This document shows, in pieces, positions 12,345-24,430 of a stretch of DNA of 64,000 bases. Source of the stretch: Cristatella mucedo. Taxonomy: Eukaryota > Bryozoa > Phylactolaemata > Cristatellidae. The DNA lies in assembly GCA_009760855.2 (NCBI GenBank), contig WPIO01000008.1:1060001-1124000 (forward strand), in the 5' to 3' direction. Numbering within the stretch: position 1 is the stretch's first letter; every line of letters starts with the position of its first letter. Position numbers and translations under genes: made by a program. Under the pieces are notes generated by a model. The model was not told the DNA's origin. It was given only the letters and a program-made list of their open reading frames with translations, and ran no database searches.

Positions 12345-12450
12345 CTCGCCGAGAGATCTCTTTCTAAGTAGGCACTTTACGAATGCTGAAAAGGAAGCAT
12401 GTCAACTGAATGAAGATAGCATGCTCAGTTTATTAATGTATTCTATTGAT
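12345..12450 (-). mobile_element. Degenerate LINE-A 3' tail
   Basis: GAGATCTCTTTCTAAG, then GCACTTTACGAATGCTG and AAGGAAGCATG correspond to the minus-strand LINE-A stem-loop and 3' UTR, with small insertions. The flank to 12500 is AT-rich. Confidence 0.55.
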
Positions 12451-12634
12451 GATAGCATGCTCAACTCTATTTATTTATTATTTATTAATTTATTAAGAAA
12501 CTAAAGGAAGATTCAGAGGGATGGTGCAAATGTTGTGAGGAGGGTTTAATGCACAGTTGCACGACTTGAGTCAGCAAGTAAAACTATGCGAAGCCCAGCG
12601 AGGAGACATTTCAAATAAGTATTTCGGAGCAAAA

Positions 12635-12690
12635 GAATGAAGGGACCTAAAAGTGAGTGGCAGAACCTTGTGGTTGATATGCCGCTAGAG
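12635..12690 (-). mobile_element. Small LINE-A coding fragment
   Basis: GAATGAAGGGACCTAAAAGTGAG occurs again inside the LINE-A copy at about 46183-46205. It encodes the SLTFRSLHS region on the minus strand. It may belong to the same broken copy as the tail at 12345-12450. Confidence 0.5.
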
Positions 12691-12699
12691 GGGGAGAGC

Positions 12700-13900
12700 T
12701 AGTTCACGTCGGTGAGATGTGGCGTAATATGCCAGTGACGATGGTCGCGACAGATAAAGCTATACAGCTTCAGAGTTGTGCACCAGAGTGCTTTGAGTCA
12801 TTCACTTAACAGCAAACAGGAAGTCACCTTCGAGTAGTGAGCTACAGAAGTCTAGACGAGATGTCGCAAATGCATGCGCCAGCTTGATTGTGGGATCGTT
12901 GTCTAAGCAGGCTCGAACCTCTGCAGCCGTGTGCTGCCGCTGAGGCAGTAGGCAGACTTAACCGTGGAGCTGCTGTGGTCATCTAGTGAAAGGTCATTTT
13001 GGAAATGACGCCCAGATTCGGTACATAAGCTACAGGAGTTATGCTGGCCGAGCTCGCTTAGAAATTCGTGCTTTCTAGTTTCCGAGAGTCGCGCGAGGCT
13101 TGCCCATAGCTACAAAGTCGGCGTATCGTCACTGATCGTGAGAGACAGTTTGCTCAGGGCCAGGGCTTCGACGAAAGCGAAAGCTCATCGTTGGACAATT
13201 GCAACGAGCTGTACCTGGGAACGGTCACCTGCACTACAGCTTCGTCGGAGTATCTGCCGAAAGGTGCTTGTTGCTAGGATTTCACTGCGATCGTATCTGA
13301 GATAGGCGGCTCAACGTCAAAGGGAACATAGAAAAGTCCTGCTTCTTTCCTGCTACGGTTACAACGTCTCTGCTGCTGCTTTACTTTCGCTTGCATTAAA
13401 CTGGCTGCAGGCATTTCGCAACTGGCACCCGGGGCTGGGCTGGGGGGGGGGGCTGTCAGCGCCTGCAGCTTTTTTCGGCTGCCCAGTCGACCTGCTTGCA
13501 TAATGCAATCGCTGGTGCGTAGAAAATTAGGGTTAATTTCGCCCTGTCCTGATAAGCCGTTAGATGAGGAGGCTGCAGGCCAAGGCAAGGACCAAGGGTT
13601 GGCCCCCACCCCCCACCCCAATGCGCCGGCTCTCTGCGTGTGTGCGATGGGTGATTCATTGCATTCCTGAAGGCTGGGCATGAATAAGTCAGCTGTGCCC
13701 CACCGTGTTCACAGGCCCCTTGTTGTGACCGCGAGGGATATATGCAGCACAAGGATACTGTTGTTGGCAGCTGGTCTGAGCTGAGAGATCTATTGTTAGA
13801 ACACAGGGGAAGGCCTGCAGAAAACAGTGCATCTTCACATCGATCTAGACAGAAATAGTTCCCAGAACCACCACTCTAAAGCTCAACACCAGAAAATAAG
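12700..13900. other. Unassigned sequence
   Basis: No recognisable gene or repeat family. There is a G-run at 13442-13451 and a C-rich stretch at 13603-13619. Minus-strand frames of 98-135 codons at 13274-13752 show no known domain. Confidence 0.35.
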
Positions 13901-13904
13901 AAGG

Positions 13905-14616
<712 letters not shown>

Positions 14617-15015
14617 TTCAAACATAGAACTTTAAACCTAGCAAGTCAGTTCCAGTTAGGTCTTGGAGCCGGTCACTCCACGGAGTCATCTTTGCTGCGA
14701 GTGTATAACGATCTTCTTAGGAATTCTGGCCCAGATAGTCTCCCTTCTGTTTGGGCTGTATCTTTCGGCAGCCACCGTCTGATACTATCGATCGCCCAGT
14801 CCTCCTCGAGCGTCAGCCATCTCGCCGGGACATCACTGGTACTGCATTGCAATTGGTTAGATCCCATCTCAGTAGGAAGTATCGAAGCGTAAATGTCAAC
14901 TGCCAGCGGCTGTCCGGGAACCATTTAAACTATGGGTACTCCGGGATCAGTACCTAGAAAGAGATTTAGTTCTCTGAGGGCGCTATACCAAATGTATTAT
15001 TATTACTATTATTAG
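14617..15015 (+). mobile_element. LINE-A reverse transcriptase fragment joined to its 3' tail
   Basis: Frames resemble the RT fingers and palm of CR1/L2 ORF2: FQLGLG.GHSTES, ALLRVYNDLLRNSGPDS, a frameshifted motif A region with DTIDRPVLLER, then ITGTALQ. The sequence then jumps to the stem-loop (CCTAGAAAGAGATTTAG at 14955-14971) and (ATT)n. Motif C, the thumb and the C-terminus are therefore deleted, and at least two frameshifts are present. It is a dead, internally deleted copy. Confidence 0.82.
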
Positions 15016-15107
15016 TTCTGGATACGCTCCATTTCACAAGTTATACTCTCTATCTTGCCCACGTATTGTTCAGCCCAATCTAGCTTAAAAATAAAAATTA
15101 AATACTA

Positions 15108-15265
15108 GCTGATTTAACAGCTTCTTTTGTATAGCGACAGAAGAGCCTTTACGGCTATCGCCACCGCTTGCAGTGGCGATAAAGGATCGCCCACCGCAGG
15201 ATTAGAACCAACGACATCGGGACCGAGGTCGTGAAAAGCAATCGCCTTACCTAGTGCGTGCCATC
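15108..15265 (-). mobile_element. SINE-1 copy, nearly full length
   Basis: On the minus strand: decayed head with TAGGTAAGGCGATTGC, the GACCGAGGTCG stem, a degenerate B box (GGTTCTAATCC at 15201-15211), GGGCGATCC, an imperfect hairpin of GCCACTGCAAGCGGTGGCG type, then a tail ending in AATCAGCT. Confidence 0.8.
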
Positions 15266-15334
15266 ACGGCTCACTAAAGCTGTCATTCTTATGAAGATGG
15301 CAAGCAGCTGTCGGCGTGCTTTGATCACTCCCTG

Positions 15335-16235
15335 CCTTCCAGTATATCAAATTCCCTCAACTCTCTTGCAGCATGTATTGCTGACATTTATACTTAAATC
15401 GTAGCAAAGTTTCTTAACTTGAATGGTGATAAAACCAGCTCACTATTTATGGGTAAACCTAGTGTGTACTCAGAAATTCTGTTGTCAATCAGAAAGCCCG
15501 AGCCATAAAATGGGCTTGACCAGCATACGCCCCATAGAATCTGCACAAAATCTGGATGTCCAGTTCGAGGCTGACATTACTTTAGGTGACCTTACTTTAG
15601 GTGGCCACGTCAGCTCAGCAGCCAAGCTTTCCCTTCTTTCAACTCTGCACATTAGAAAAATTCGGGCTCGCTTAGATAGGGAAGGACACTACGGCCATGC
15701 ATTAGTCCGTGCATTAGTAGCACCCGTCTAGACTTGTATAACTTACTACTTCCTGGACTTACTGCCTGTGCAATAACATGCTCGCGGCTAGTGCAAAACT
15801 CTGCCGCTAGAAATGACTGGCCAGCCACCTTATAGCTGCTTCTTACCAATCGGTTCCCTGTCGAGCAGCTTAGCGAATGCAAGGCTCTGTCACTCATGGT
15901 TTGATCCTCGGATTCTCTTGCTCTAGCCTACGTTTGAGATACTTTCTAATCAGGCTTATCGTCGTAACACCTGCTCTTCTGCCATAAGTCTTTTAGCTGT
16001 ACCTCTAATCCCTCAGAGACCTACCTTCAATTCGTAGGCTCACAAAGCCTGAAACTCACATCCGACTGACGTTACCATGTTGCCTGACTTGCCGCTGAAA
16101 AGAAGCTAAAAGCGTACCAGTCACAGCATTTGCTGGTTCCATGTGAATTATCCATTGCATACTCAGATGTCCCGACAAATGTAAAGTGCCTAGAAAGAGA
16201 TTGAGTTCCCTGAGGGTGCTAAGGTTATCATTATT
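15335..16235 (+). mobile_element. LINE-A ORF2 3' half with 3' UTR
   Basis: Covers the region after motif C. It reads NGDKTS (the LNDDKTN block of other copies), SAQNLDVQFEAD, LGGHVSSAAK, IRKIRARLD, TRLDLYN.LL.GL, VQNSAARN, FPVEQL, KKLKAY, and then ends at the stem-loop CCTAGAAAGAGATTGAG near 16190-16206 and an AT-rich tail. Many stops and frameshifts break it. Family members normally read SARNLGVIF here, so substitutions are substantial. No tail-flanking duplication was found by eye. Confidence 0.82.
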
Positions 16236-16289
16236 CTTATTATTTTTAATGTGCCTGCTATCACAGATCACTTGACATGCTTAATTTCC

Positions 16290-16378
16290 AGCACATGTAA
16301 AGTGCCAAGAAAGATATTTAGCTGTATTTGGATGCTTTAAACATGTCTCATATCATTATTGTTATTATCACAAATTTC
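16290..16378 (+). mobile_element. Second LINE-A 3' tail in tandem
   Basis: GCACATGTAAAGTGCC, AAGAAAGATATTTAGC and an AT tail with ATTATTGTTATTATC repeat the LINE-A 3' end just after the previous copy. Only the tail is present. Confidence 0.6.
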
Positions 16379-16682
16379 TCGAGTCATTCAAACCAGATGT
16401 AATAGCACCAAGTGCACTGGACAGGCATCAGGAGGCAGAAAGAAGGATCAGATGCAGGAAGTGCGATGTAAGCTCGAAGAGGAGAAATACACTCTCGGAT
16501 GGTGTGAATATCTGGGGAGACTGTTCTCTGCTGTGAGAGAAAGAATAAGTCCCAAACTACTCCCACGGCTGGCAGACATCCAAATGAGAATTGCAGATAT
16601 TGCAGTGGCACTGTCAGTAGACACTTGGGAACTGAGGCAGTGGGTCAAATCGCTTTGGGTGTGCCTCACTCTTACTCCCAGG

Positions 16683-16784
<102 letters not shown>

Positions 16785-16984
16785 CAGTAAAGAGTAAGAT
16801 ACAACTTATAAAACGTCGCGAGCTTGAGACGACTAGCATGCAGTTGCTCACGGGTCACGTGTCAGGCTTTGAGCCTGACACCACTTGGTTGGTGGCAGTA
16901 AACTTTCGGCCTCAGGCTGACAAGTGGATGCGGCACTGCTAGCGATGGAGCACGAGTCTACCAGACACATGACCACCACCAGTC

Positions 16985-17270
16985 AGGGATAGTGATCAAC
17001 TGCAGAGGCTTCAACCGAAGGCTCGCTTCCTATTGGTAATGAGTGTAAGCGGCAATACGTCACCGGGTGTCTTTTCCGTGCTAAATCATGTGTCATCTCT
17101 CGCACGTATGATCAGCCAAGCTTCTTGAACTTGAGCACCTGAATCATCGACGTAGTGGTGAGCAGCTTGGCTGCCTGGTCTAATTTCTGCTAAGTGCATG
17201 CCTTTCAGGGCACCCTTTGTGCACACCCCCCAATAAAAATTCCTCTGCTTCCTCCGGCCTATCACGACTG
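16985..17270 (-). mobile_element. Possible Penelope-like element reverse transcriptase remnant
   Basis: The minus strand encodes HHYVDDSGAQVQ, with YVDD at 17154-17143. It is followed at the right order by GDVLP (like the LPFLD block) and, in another frame, KPLQLITIP, whose DNA GAAGCCT...TGATCACTAT resembles the KPTHTDHYL block of Penelope-like RTs. Upstream KGALKGMHLAEI could match the FE..AL..AP helix. The RT family call rests on these short motifs only; stops interrupt it. A chance YVDD cannot be excluded. Confidence 0.35.
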
Positions 17271-17351
17271 CACTCTTCTTGTTGCAGTGGCAATTATATC
17301 CTCTTTGAGTGTCAACACGCACGGCTGTGCTGCCATTCCAAGTCGTCATGG

Positions 17352-17460
17352 TTCGGCCCAGTGGTTAAGGTGTTCGGCGCTGCCCGCATGTGCTCGAGCC
17401 CCGTGGCACGATTACAGCATCAGGATAGAGATTAAGCTCTCTTAGGGTGCTACACAAATG
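17352..17460 (+). mobile_element. SINE-2 copy, near full length
   Basis: tRNA-like head: A box CGGCCCAGTGG at 17354-17364 (10 of 11 matches to TRGYNNARNNG) and B box GCTCGAGCC at 17392-17400 (8 of 9 to GWTCRANNC). The tail AGAGATTAAGCTCTCTTAGGG then ACACAAATGAA matches the LINE-A 3' end. Forward orientation, no poly-A. Confidence 0.82.
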
Positions 17461-18016
17461 AACTGTCTATTTTTTTATTTACTGGGTCAACTACATAGCT
17501 AGCCTTGCATTTCAATACGTTAAAGGCTTGCGTCTGCTGCAAATGCAGCAGACAGAACCCATCCACGGCTGCGCAATGGTTTCGTGTTCATTCGGACGAA
17601 GCTAACCTCATTTACCATCAGCGGCCACTTCCGTTTACGACGGTCTCCTGATGAGATGAGTGAACACGGCATTGTGGCACCATCGTGGCTATCGTGCTGT
17701 CTCTCTGCTCTCATAGGGTGTCTGCTGGTCTGCTCTCATAGATCTGTTGGTCTGTCTTTTCTACATTTGCTTCACCCAGAACGAATCTAACTCTCGCTGA
17801 TCGTGAGGTCATGTGCCATGAAAAAATCTCGACACGTGGTATGACAGTCACTTTTCTAAATGCTACTGCTTTTCTCAAGGCCAATGCGACATGCACGACA
17901 CAGACGCTAATTACATTGGTAACTCTCTGTACGTGATACAAGTTATAATCACCTTGCCTATTACCGTCCAAGTCAAATTATGAAAAACTGCAGCTGAATC
18001 GTCAGACACACACATA
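17461..18016. other. Unassigned sequence
   Basis: No recognised repeat or gene; ordinary complexity with short frames. Confidence 0.35.
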
Positions 18017-18091
<75 letters not shown>

Positions 18092-18093
18092 AC
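18017..18093. repeat. (AAAT)n then (TA)n
   Basis: About ten AAAT units followed by TATATA with a TTTA interruption. Confidence 0.95.
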
Positions 18094-18334
18094 ATTGCAA
18101 ACAGCTTCACGAAATAATGGATGATGTCAGAAGTAAAGAAATATCTGTTGTCAATAGGATTTTAATTCACCACATTCAAAATCAGGGGCAATGGGCATAC
18201 CAACGCATCCTTTTTCCACAGTCAATAACCGCATTAGCCAGCAATGAAAAGCTGACGGGGTCTTTTTTGTCCGAAAGACAGAGACAGCCTAACTGCCAGA
18301 CAGACACAGAGGCACACTCATAATAGTAAAGTAA

Positions 18335-18432
18335 TGATCAGCTGATCCAACAGCTTCATTTATATAGCAGCAGAGTAGTAGCCCCTGCGACCATTACCCA
18401 GCCTGCAGCTAGCAATGAAGAATACTCCCACT
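18335..18432 (-). mobile_element. SINE-1 3' half
   Basis: The minus strand reads a GTGGGAG block, a decayed middle, then TATATAAATGAAGCTG and a GATCAGCTGATC end, matching the 15108-15265 copy. The head with its Pol III boxes is absent. A 23-base duplication (TCTGGCTGGCAGACAGACA) follows at 18457-18502. Confidence 0.6.
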
Positions 18433-18603
18433 CTTTAGTAGGCAGGTCAGGTAGACAGTCTGGCTGGCAGACAGACATAGTCTGGCTGGCAGACAGACAT
18501 AGCAAAGCATAAAGAAAATCAATAAGTTTGTCAACCTGAGATGGAAGGGAGACAGGGACACACACGCACATGCAAGCACACACGCACACACGCACTCATG
18601 CAT

Positions 18604-18650
<47 letters not shown>
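18604..18650. repeat. (CA)n microsatellite
   Basis: Pure CA repeats flanked by CACGCA/CATGCA imperfect repeats from about 18558. Confidence 0.95.
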
Positions 18651-18651
<1 letters not shown>

Positions 18652-18734
18652 ACGCAAACACTCGCGTGTAACCCACAAGATTTTCCTGCAGAGGGCGAGA
18701 CCCGACAGATTGCAAAAATGATCAGCTAGTACTC

Positions 18735-19340
18735 GTGGACACAGAATTGCTCTGCTCCAGCACTGTCGGTGTCAGAGGTCTCGGTTCTCGGGCGCTGCTT
18801 GCGGCTGTTGCTTCGAGTGCTTGTCCGGCACCACGTGACTTTGCTGCCACCGGTCGATCATCGTTGCTCTCAGTCCAGCACTCTGCCCTTCAGCCTCTGT
18901 TGCAGTACTGTGCCGTGCCCGACGGTGACGTCGTGCACGCTGGCAGCGCTATCAGCCGTGCCTCTCACGTGGTCGGACACGTGATGCCGGCGCGGTATCT
19001 CTCTGCTCTGCTCCTCGCATTCAGTAGGAAGTGCTACAATTGCTCCTGCCGATCCTGCTACTCTGGGTTTTTTACGCGCATTCGCTCTGCATTCATTGAC
19101 TTTCTAATTGCCAAAGCCATTCCTTCCCTGGGGTCGGACCCAGGCGTTCGACATCGGCGGTCGCGTGCACGCGCTTCCGCTCTGTGGGCAGAGCAGAGCA
19201 GCACAGTGACGGCTATAACACGTGGTAACCGCTATATTAAAAATGGAAACGCACTGCACAGCATCAAGAAAAAAGGCGACAAGCCAGACAGACAGGGGGA
19301 GACGACGAGAGAGAGGGAGAGAGAGACGAGGAGAAGCTGA
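18735..19340 (+). other. 201-codon open frame, function unknown
   Basis: The longest frame in this area that is not wholly low-complexity. It has several Ala/Ser/Cys-rich stretches, a CYNCSCRSCYSG cluster near the middle, and ends in an Arg/Glu run made by a GA-rich tract (about 19300-19340). No domain is recognised, and splice context or a second species is needed to judge it. I think it is probably not a gene. Confidence 0.12.
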
Positions 19341-20160
19341 GTGATAGAGCATCAGCTGCAGCATCAGCTGGAGTAGCTGCACTGCTGCAGGAGAGCACAC
19401 TCAGGGAGGACCGTGGAAGCTCACATGGCTTCCTGACAGGCGAGAACTTCATCGTAAAACTAAGAGGCTGCAAAGAAACAAGCAGGAGATGCAACTCTCG
19501 GCATTCCACTGAGCGCTCGGCTTTGCTTCTAGCGCCACCGCTCCACTGTATCCCATGCCGTGGCTTGATGCTAAAAGCTCACGGCTGCACGGCACAAGCA
19601 GTGCACCGGGGCCTAATTGAGCAAGCCTAATTGGGGGGGGGGGAGCTGAGATACTTATGAAAGATGAAGCTCCGATGGCCACGTGCCATTCAAGCAAAAG
19701 TACCGTCGGCGGCTTCTGGGTTTGTGGCCGAGAAGCAGCCAGCCGAAGGTGAGGGACTATTCTGCCGTAGCTCCTTGGGAGAGTGTGGCTCGTCTTGAGT
19801 TGGCCTTTTTATTCGCCACCTCTTTTCACAAAGTATTGCCCCCCTGCCCTCTCCTCCCCCTCCCCCCCCGATGGCTGACGGTTCGATGGCTTTGGCTGCC
19901 AGTCGAGGCTGCAACGGTCAGCTGTAACAGAAGACAGCTGCTCCTCAGCGGAGGAGCGGCTTGCAGGCTCGCTTGCTCGGACGTGCAGAGCTCGAGTGCC
20001 TGCCGTGTGGCTGTGGGGTCCGGCGAATGAGTGACCTCAACCCAGAGCAGGCAGAGGCAGCAAGGGCTGCTGCCATCGAGTTCGACCTTAGCGGAACTGG
20101 GCGATTTGCTGCATGACTCGGCCGGTCCGGTCCGGTCCAGTCCGGTCCGACTGGTTTGGT
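19340..20160. other. Unassigned sequence
   Basis: Holds a G-run at about 19634-19643 and a C-rich run at about 19848-19869, and no recognised element. A short GGTCCGGTCC-type repeat (20123-20150) leads into the CTCA array. Confidence 0.35.
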
Positions 20161-20163
20161 CGG

Positions 20164-20560
20164 TCACTCACTCACTCACTCACTCACTCACTCACTCACT
20201 CACTCACACTCACTCACTCACTCACTCACTCACTCACTCACTCACTCACTCACACTCACTCACACTCACTCACACTCACTCACACTCACTCACTCACTCA
20301 CTCACTCACTCTCTCTCACTCACTCACTCACTCACTCACTCACTCACTCACTCACTCACTCACTCACTCACTCACTCACTCACTCACTCACTCACTCACT
20401 CACTCACTCACTCACTCACTCACTCACTCACTCACTCACTCACTCACTCACTCACTCACTCACTCACTCACTCACTCACTCACTCACTCACTCACTCACT
20501 CACTCACTCACTCACTCACTCACTCACTCACTCACTCACTCACTCACTCACTCACTCACT
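20164..20560. repeat. (CTCA)n tetranucleotide array
   Basis: About 400 bases of CTCA/ACTC repeat, with CACA phase breaks in the first third (for example 20207, 20252) and one CTCTCT break at about 20311-20316. The last 240 bases are essentially pure. Confidence 0.98.
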
Positions 20561-20925
20561 GTCCCTCCCCCTCTCTCTCCCATCCATCCAAAACTTTGAT
20601 ACCACCATAAGCAGCCGGCTGGCAAGCTGCTACTGCAAAGTGCCCTTGACGATGGGGACAATGCAGCTTCGGCGTCATAGCTAATCAGCCTGCAGCTTGC
20701 TAAGCGCTTCTTGATAGCATTCAGATGGTGGGACCTCTTCTCGTGCAAGCTAATGGGGATTATTTGATGCTCCCAGAAGCCTCTCTGAAATGCAGTGGCC
20801 ACATCGGCCCTCTGGGCGAGGCGCCCCCCACTTCCTCTTCCCCCACGAAGCTGGGCACCCCCGGCTGCTCGGCCAGTAAGTCAGCCCCGAGAGCTCGCGA
20901 GGGTGACCGCTGCCTGGCAGCTGGC

Positions 20926-21007
20926 TGTTTGAAATGCCCGATCTTTGAAATGCCTGATGTTTGAAATGCCTGATGTTTGAAATGCCCGATGTCTGAAATG
21001 CCTGATG
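20926..21007. repeat. Five-copy 16-bp tandem repeat
   Basis: Units of TGTTTGAAATGCCYGA start at 20926, 20942, 20958, 20974 and 20990, with a T/C alternation at one position and two other substitutions. Confidence 0.92.
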
Positions 21008-21129
21008 CCTGGCCTTCGCTCCGAGCAAGCGCAGCTCACGACAGTACTGGCAGCGGCCGTAAGGCTGAGCCAACAGTGGTGGCTGGAGTAGCATCCTGAT
21101 GAACTTTAGTCGTGACATACTCTCCTACA

Positions 21130-21210
21130 CACGAGCGATACGCATTTGATCTGTCTTTGGGGAGTTGAACCCCAGGCAGGGGGTGCTCGAGGCAAGTGTC
21201 CTAACTTCTC
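21130..21210 (-). mobile_element. tRNA-like SINE head (SINE-3)
   Basis: On the minus strand there is an exact B box (GTTCAACTC, plus strand 21162-21170) inside the inverted repeat GGGGTTCAACTCCCC, and 33 bases upstream an A-box-like TAGGACACTTG (21203-21193, 9 of 11). The spacing is shorter than in a normal tRNA and no acceptor stem pairs, so this is not a functional tRNA gene. Confidence 0.45.
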
Positions 21211-21379
21211 CAATTGGCATTCGGCCTCTTGCCAGCTACCGGTTTTATCAAAACTACCACTGAACATCCGTATCGATCTGTTTGTTTGTGTATGTCTAAA
21301 AACCTGCCCATCTCTCTTCTCCTTTGTCAACTTTTGCATCGTTTCACTTTGTGTGCTCTATGCTTTCTTGAGCATGTCG

Positions 21380-21455
21380 AGTTATAATAACAATATATGA
21401 CATCTATAAAGCACCCTCGGAGAGCTCAATCTCTTTCTAGGCACTTTGAATATCA
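21380..21455 (-). mobile_element. LINE-A 3' tail fragment
   Basis: Minus-strand GTGCCTAGAAAGAGATTGAG with GAGCTCTCCGAGGG and an AT tail at 21384-21400. Only the terminal stem-loop region is present. Confidence 0.75.
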
Positions 21456-21761
21456 AAGCAATGTAAGCAGAGCTTTAGTCTATTTCTTCATGTCAACACG
21501 TGACTCAAGTGGCCCACGCTCAGTGTACTGTAACATATCAACAATCAAGTGCCTTCTACCAGCCTTTTTTTACCCTTCATTTTAGCCCTCCATTTTGACA
21601 AATTTAACAGTGAATAAATGTCCATAACCATCTTCAGGCTGTACAGAATTCTTTAGATGGCTGTATAACATCCGATGCAGACTGTTTCATCATCGTCAAA
21701 AGTTCGGCAATGGATCAAGCATCCGGAAGTAACTATTCCTACTTGTATACTACTCTTTTCC

Positions 21762-21880
<119 letters not shown>

Positions 21881-21959
21881 TCTCATCCTCTCTGTATTTC
21901 TCTCTTATTTCTATCATGTCTCACTCTTCTATCTCTCACATAGGATAGCATGTCAAAAC

Positions 21960-22250
21960 CTTTGAGGGCAAGAGCATTAAACGTCTCTTTCATCTTTCTT
22001 CATCCTGGCCAATGGACTATGGGGGAATGCCTGGAAGCTTGCAGACGAAAATGAATAAGCAGCCTGAACGGCCCTGGGGAGCTGCGGCCATAGCAGGCAG
22101 ACAAATCACTTGGTGAGTGACCAGTAAATGCTCGTTCCGAAGCGAGCCATATAGGCTAGGCCGGTGAGAGTCTGGTGCTGCAATGTGAGCACGTGGCTGC
22201 ACCCATGCCGGCTGTAGCATGTCGATCGCTACATGCTCGTGAGTGGCAGG
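21960..22250. other. Unassigned sequence
   Basis: No recognised element. Confidence 0.3.
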
Positions 22251-22254
22251 ACTT

Positions 22255-22470
22255 GACTTGCATGCATTCCTCTGTATATCCTCTCACGAGCATGCATACA
22301 CATGCACATGCACATGAACACTAGCCGCTACACACGTATGCACACATGCACATGAACGCCCACACGTGCGTGTGCCTACGCATACATCTGTGCATGCGTG
22401 TCATGTGCATACACAGACACGCATGCACGTGCACGCACACATGCACGTGCACGCACACATGCACGCATGT
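22255..22470. repeat. Degenerate CA/GCAC repeat
   Basis: ACACATGCACATG and ACGTGCACGCACACATGC motifs recur. It is alternating purine-pyrimidine, probably decayed (CA)n. Confidence 0.7.
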
Positions 22471-22907
22471 GGTGGGTAGCTACACGCTCACTCGTGTTCG
22501 CAGGAGCATATGTACGTAGGGGAGGGGAGAGCACGAAATGCTTTAAAGGAACCGTTACCGATGCTGTACACACTGCTTGGCAACCGTACCCTGCTTAAGG
22601 TCAGATTAGTGGGATACAATACAATGCAATTCATGATTACCATAAGCTAAGTGGCACGGAAGATGGTGTTGAGGGCGATGCCATGTGAATAGCTTAAATA
22701 GCCACTGTGGTCCATGTCATCCTGGGGCCCATAGGCTCCAGGGCACTAATTATCAAGCCACAGGATGCCAACTGTCAAGAATAGATGGTAGCGACAGCAG
22801 CATCGGTGCAGGCGTCGACAGCATCTAAATCGGTACAGCAGCCGTATCAGCATTGATATCAAGAACGGCTTCGGATGCAGCAGAAGGAAACCATTGCCAC
22901 ATGAGAA

Positions 22908-22909
<2 letters not shown>
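22471..22909. other. Unassigned sequence
   Basis: No recognised gene or repeat. Confidence 0.3.

Positions 22910-22993
<84 letters not shown>
22910..22993. repeat. (CAG)28 uninterrupted
   Basis: 84 bases of perfect CAG, giving polyQ, polyS or polyA in the forward frames. The frame with polyQ starts only 57 bases upstream and has no other features. Confidence 0.97.
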
Positions 22994-22994
<1 letters not shown>

Positions 22995-23129
22995 TGAAGT
23001 CTATGGACAAGCTGTCATGTTTTGACCTGTGCTCATGCTACACACAGATTTTACAGTGACTGGCAACATTAGACCGCAAAGGTTTAATCAAGCTCTCTTA
23101 CTGTAGCCCTGTCTCTCATACTCCTTTTT

Positions 23130-24210
23130 TTGTCTCAGATTCTCGACAAGATCCTGCTAAGCAGCCCGTGGAACGTACTGGCAAGAATGAATTAGTGAAA
23201 CATTTTCAGTCGGAATTCAAGCGAGACCACTCAACTGAAACTGCACTCCTTCGTGCGATTGGTGACATCCAAAGCGACATCCGACGATGATGGGAAATAT
23301 CCAAGGCCTGCTCGATCTATCTGCTGCGTTTGGCACTAGCGATCACGATATCCTGAGTGACCGATTGAGGGCAACGATCTATCTGATGGACAAGGCTCTT
23401 GAATGGTTCGAATCGCACTTGTACGATCGTGTTCAATTCGCAGCATGTGGTGGCCACATCTCATCCAGCTGACCACTCGATTGTCCGCGAAGCTCTACAG
23501 GAGGAGGAGGAGGAGGAGGTCTGTTCTCGGTCCTTGGCTATTCTCCATTTACACCGATTCTCTGGGAAAAGTTATTCATTCCCATGGAATCATCTACCAC
23601 CTCTATGCTGACGATACCCAGCTGTGCTTGTCAATTAAACCATCGGAATCGGCTGCAGCAGCTGATAAATTGAATATTAGCCTTCCAGACATTAGATCCT
23701 GGATGCTTGGCAATTTTCTTAAGCTGGACGATCCTTAAGCCGAACTCCTACTCATAGGACTCCCTAAGCAGTGGCTGGACTTGGGAACTTGGCTCTTCAC
23801 ATTGGTGATGTTGCACTACAACCGTCACCATTTGCCATGAATTTAGGTGTCCTCTGTGATAACTGCTTAGCTTGGCTCTTTCACACCTAGCTGAACTGTT
23901 GTAGCAATTTCAGCCTCCTTGTGCCCTCAGGTCTTGAATGGACACTTAATAAGCTGTTCTGTGCCCTATCCTACCTTGGCTTAAAGACTGTTGACGACTG
24001 AGGGCTTTTTGCTCTGTGAGTCCTAGACAGTGGAACTCCCACAATTCTTGTGCAACGAAATCTTCACCCCAACTTCCGACCGAGTCACCATTCCAGCCAC
24101 ACTCCTCCACAACTTTCATGGCATCCCTTTCCTCGACTTTCCTTTCTTCCCTCGGGATCCTGCTTGGCGGCAGTTCACTTTCTCTTTGCAGCATGAAATG
24201 AAGTCTACTG
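23130..24210 (+). mobile_element. LINE-B: reverse transcriptase and C-terminus, broken
   Basis: A CR1/L2-superfamily ORF2 in several frames. In order: SEFKRDHSTETALLRAIGDIQ (about 23206-23268), GLLDLSAAFGTSDHDIL (motif A, 23305-23355), [35 protein letters not shown] (motif B region, about 23517-23575), [17 protein letters not shown] with YADD at 23604-23615, [15 protein letters not shown], and a C-terminal SPRQWNS at 24017-24037. At least two frameshifts and several stops separate these blocks, and GGAGGAGGAGG near 23501-23517 lies at the motif B junction. The endonuclease is absent. It is distinct from LINE-A at the C-terminus. Confidence 0.85.
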
Positions 24211-24430
24211 GCTAGCGTATGCACGCGGCAAGCCGCTTGGTCTTTGGGTGCTGGACACTACAGAAAGCTCTCCAGCACTGCAAGCTACTGCAGCAGCTAC
24301 TGCAGTCCTCGTGGCTTTGCGGAGTCGCAGAGGTATATACATTACATGACAGGTGGTAGCAGAAATTACTGTGGCCACCTCACATTGGTAGCCAGCAGTA
24401 AGGAAAATATCGGGCCATTAGCGCCTGCGC
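24211..24430. other. Unassigned sequence
   Basis: No recognised element; a duplicated CTACTGCAG motif lies at 24287-24305. Confidence 0.3.

Noticed and set aside
20031-20684. 217-codon HSLT repeat frame
   Set aside because: Produced by the (CTCA)n array in all three forward frames.
23604-23615. Active reverse transcriptase at YADD
   Set aside because: The surrounding LINE-B frame is broken by frameshifts and stops, so only a remnant remains.
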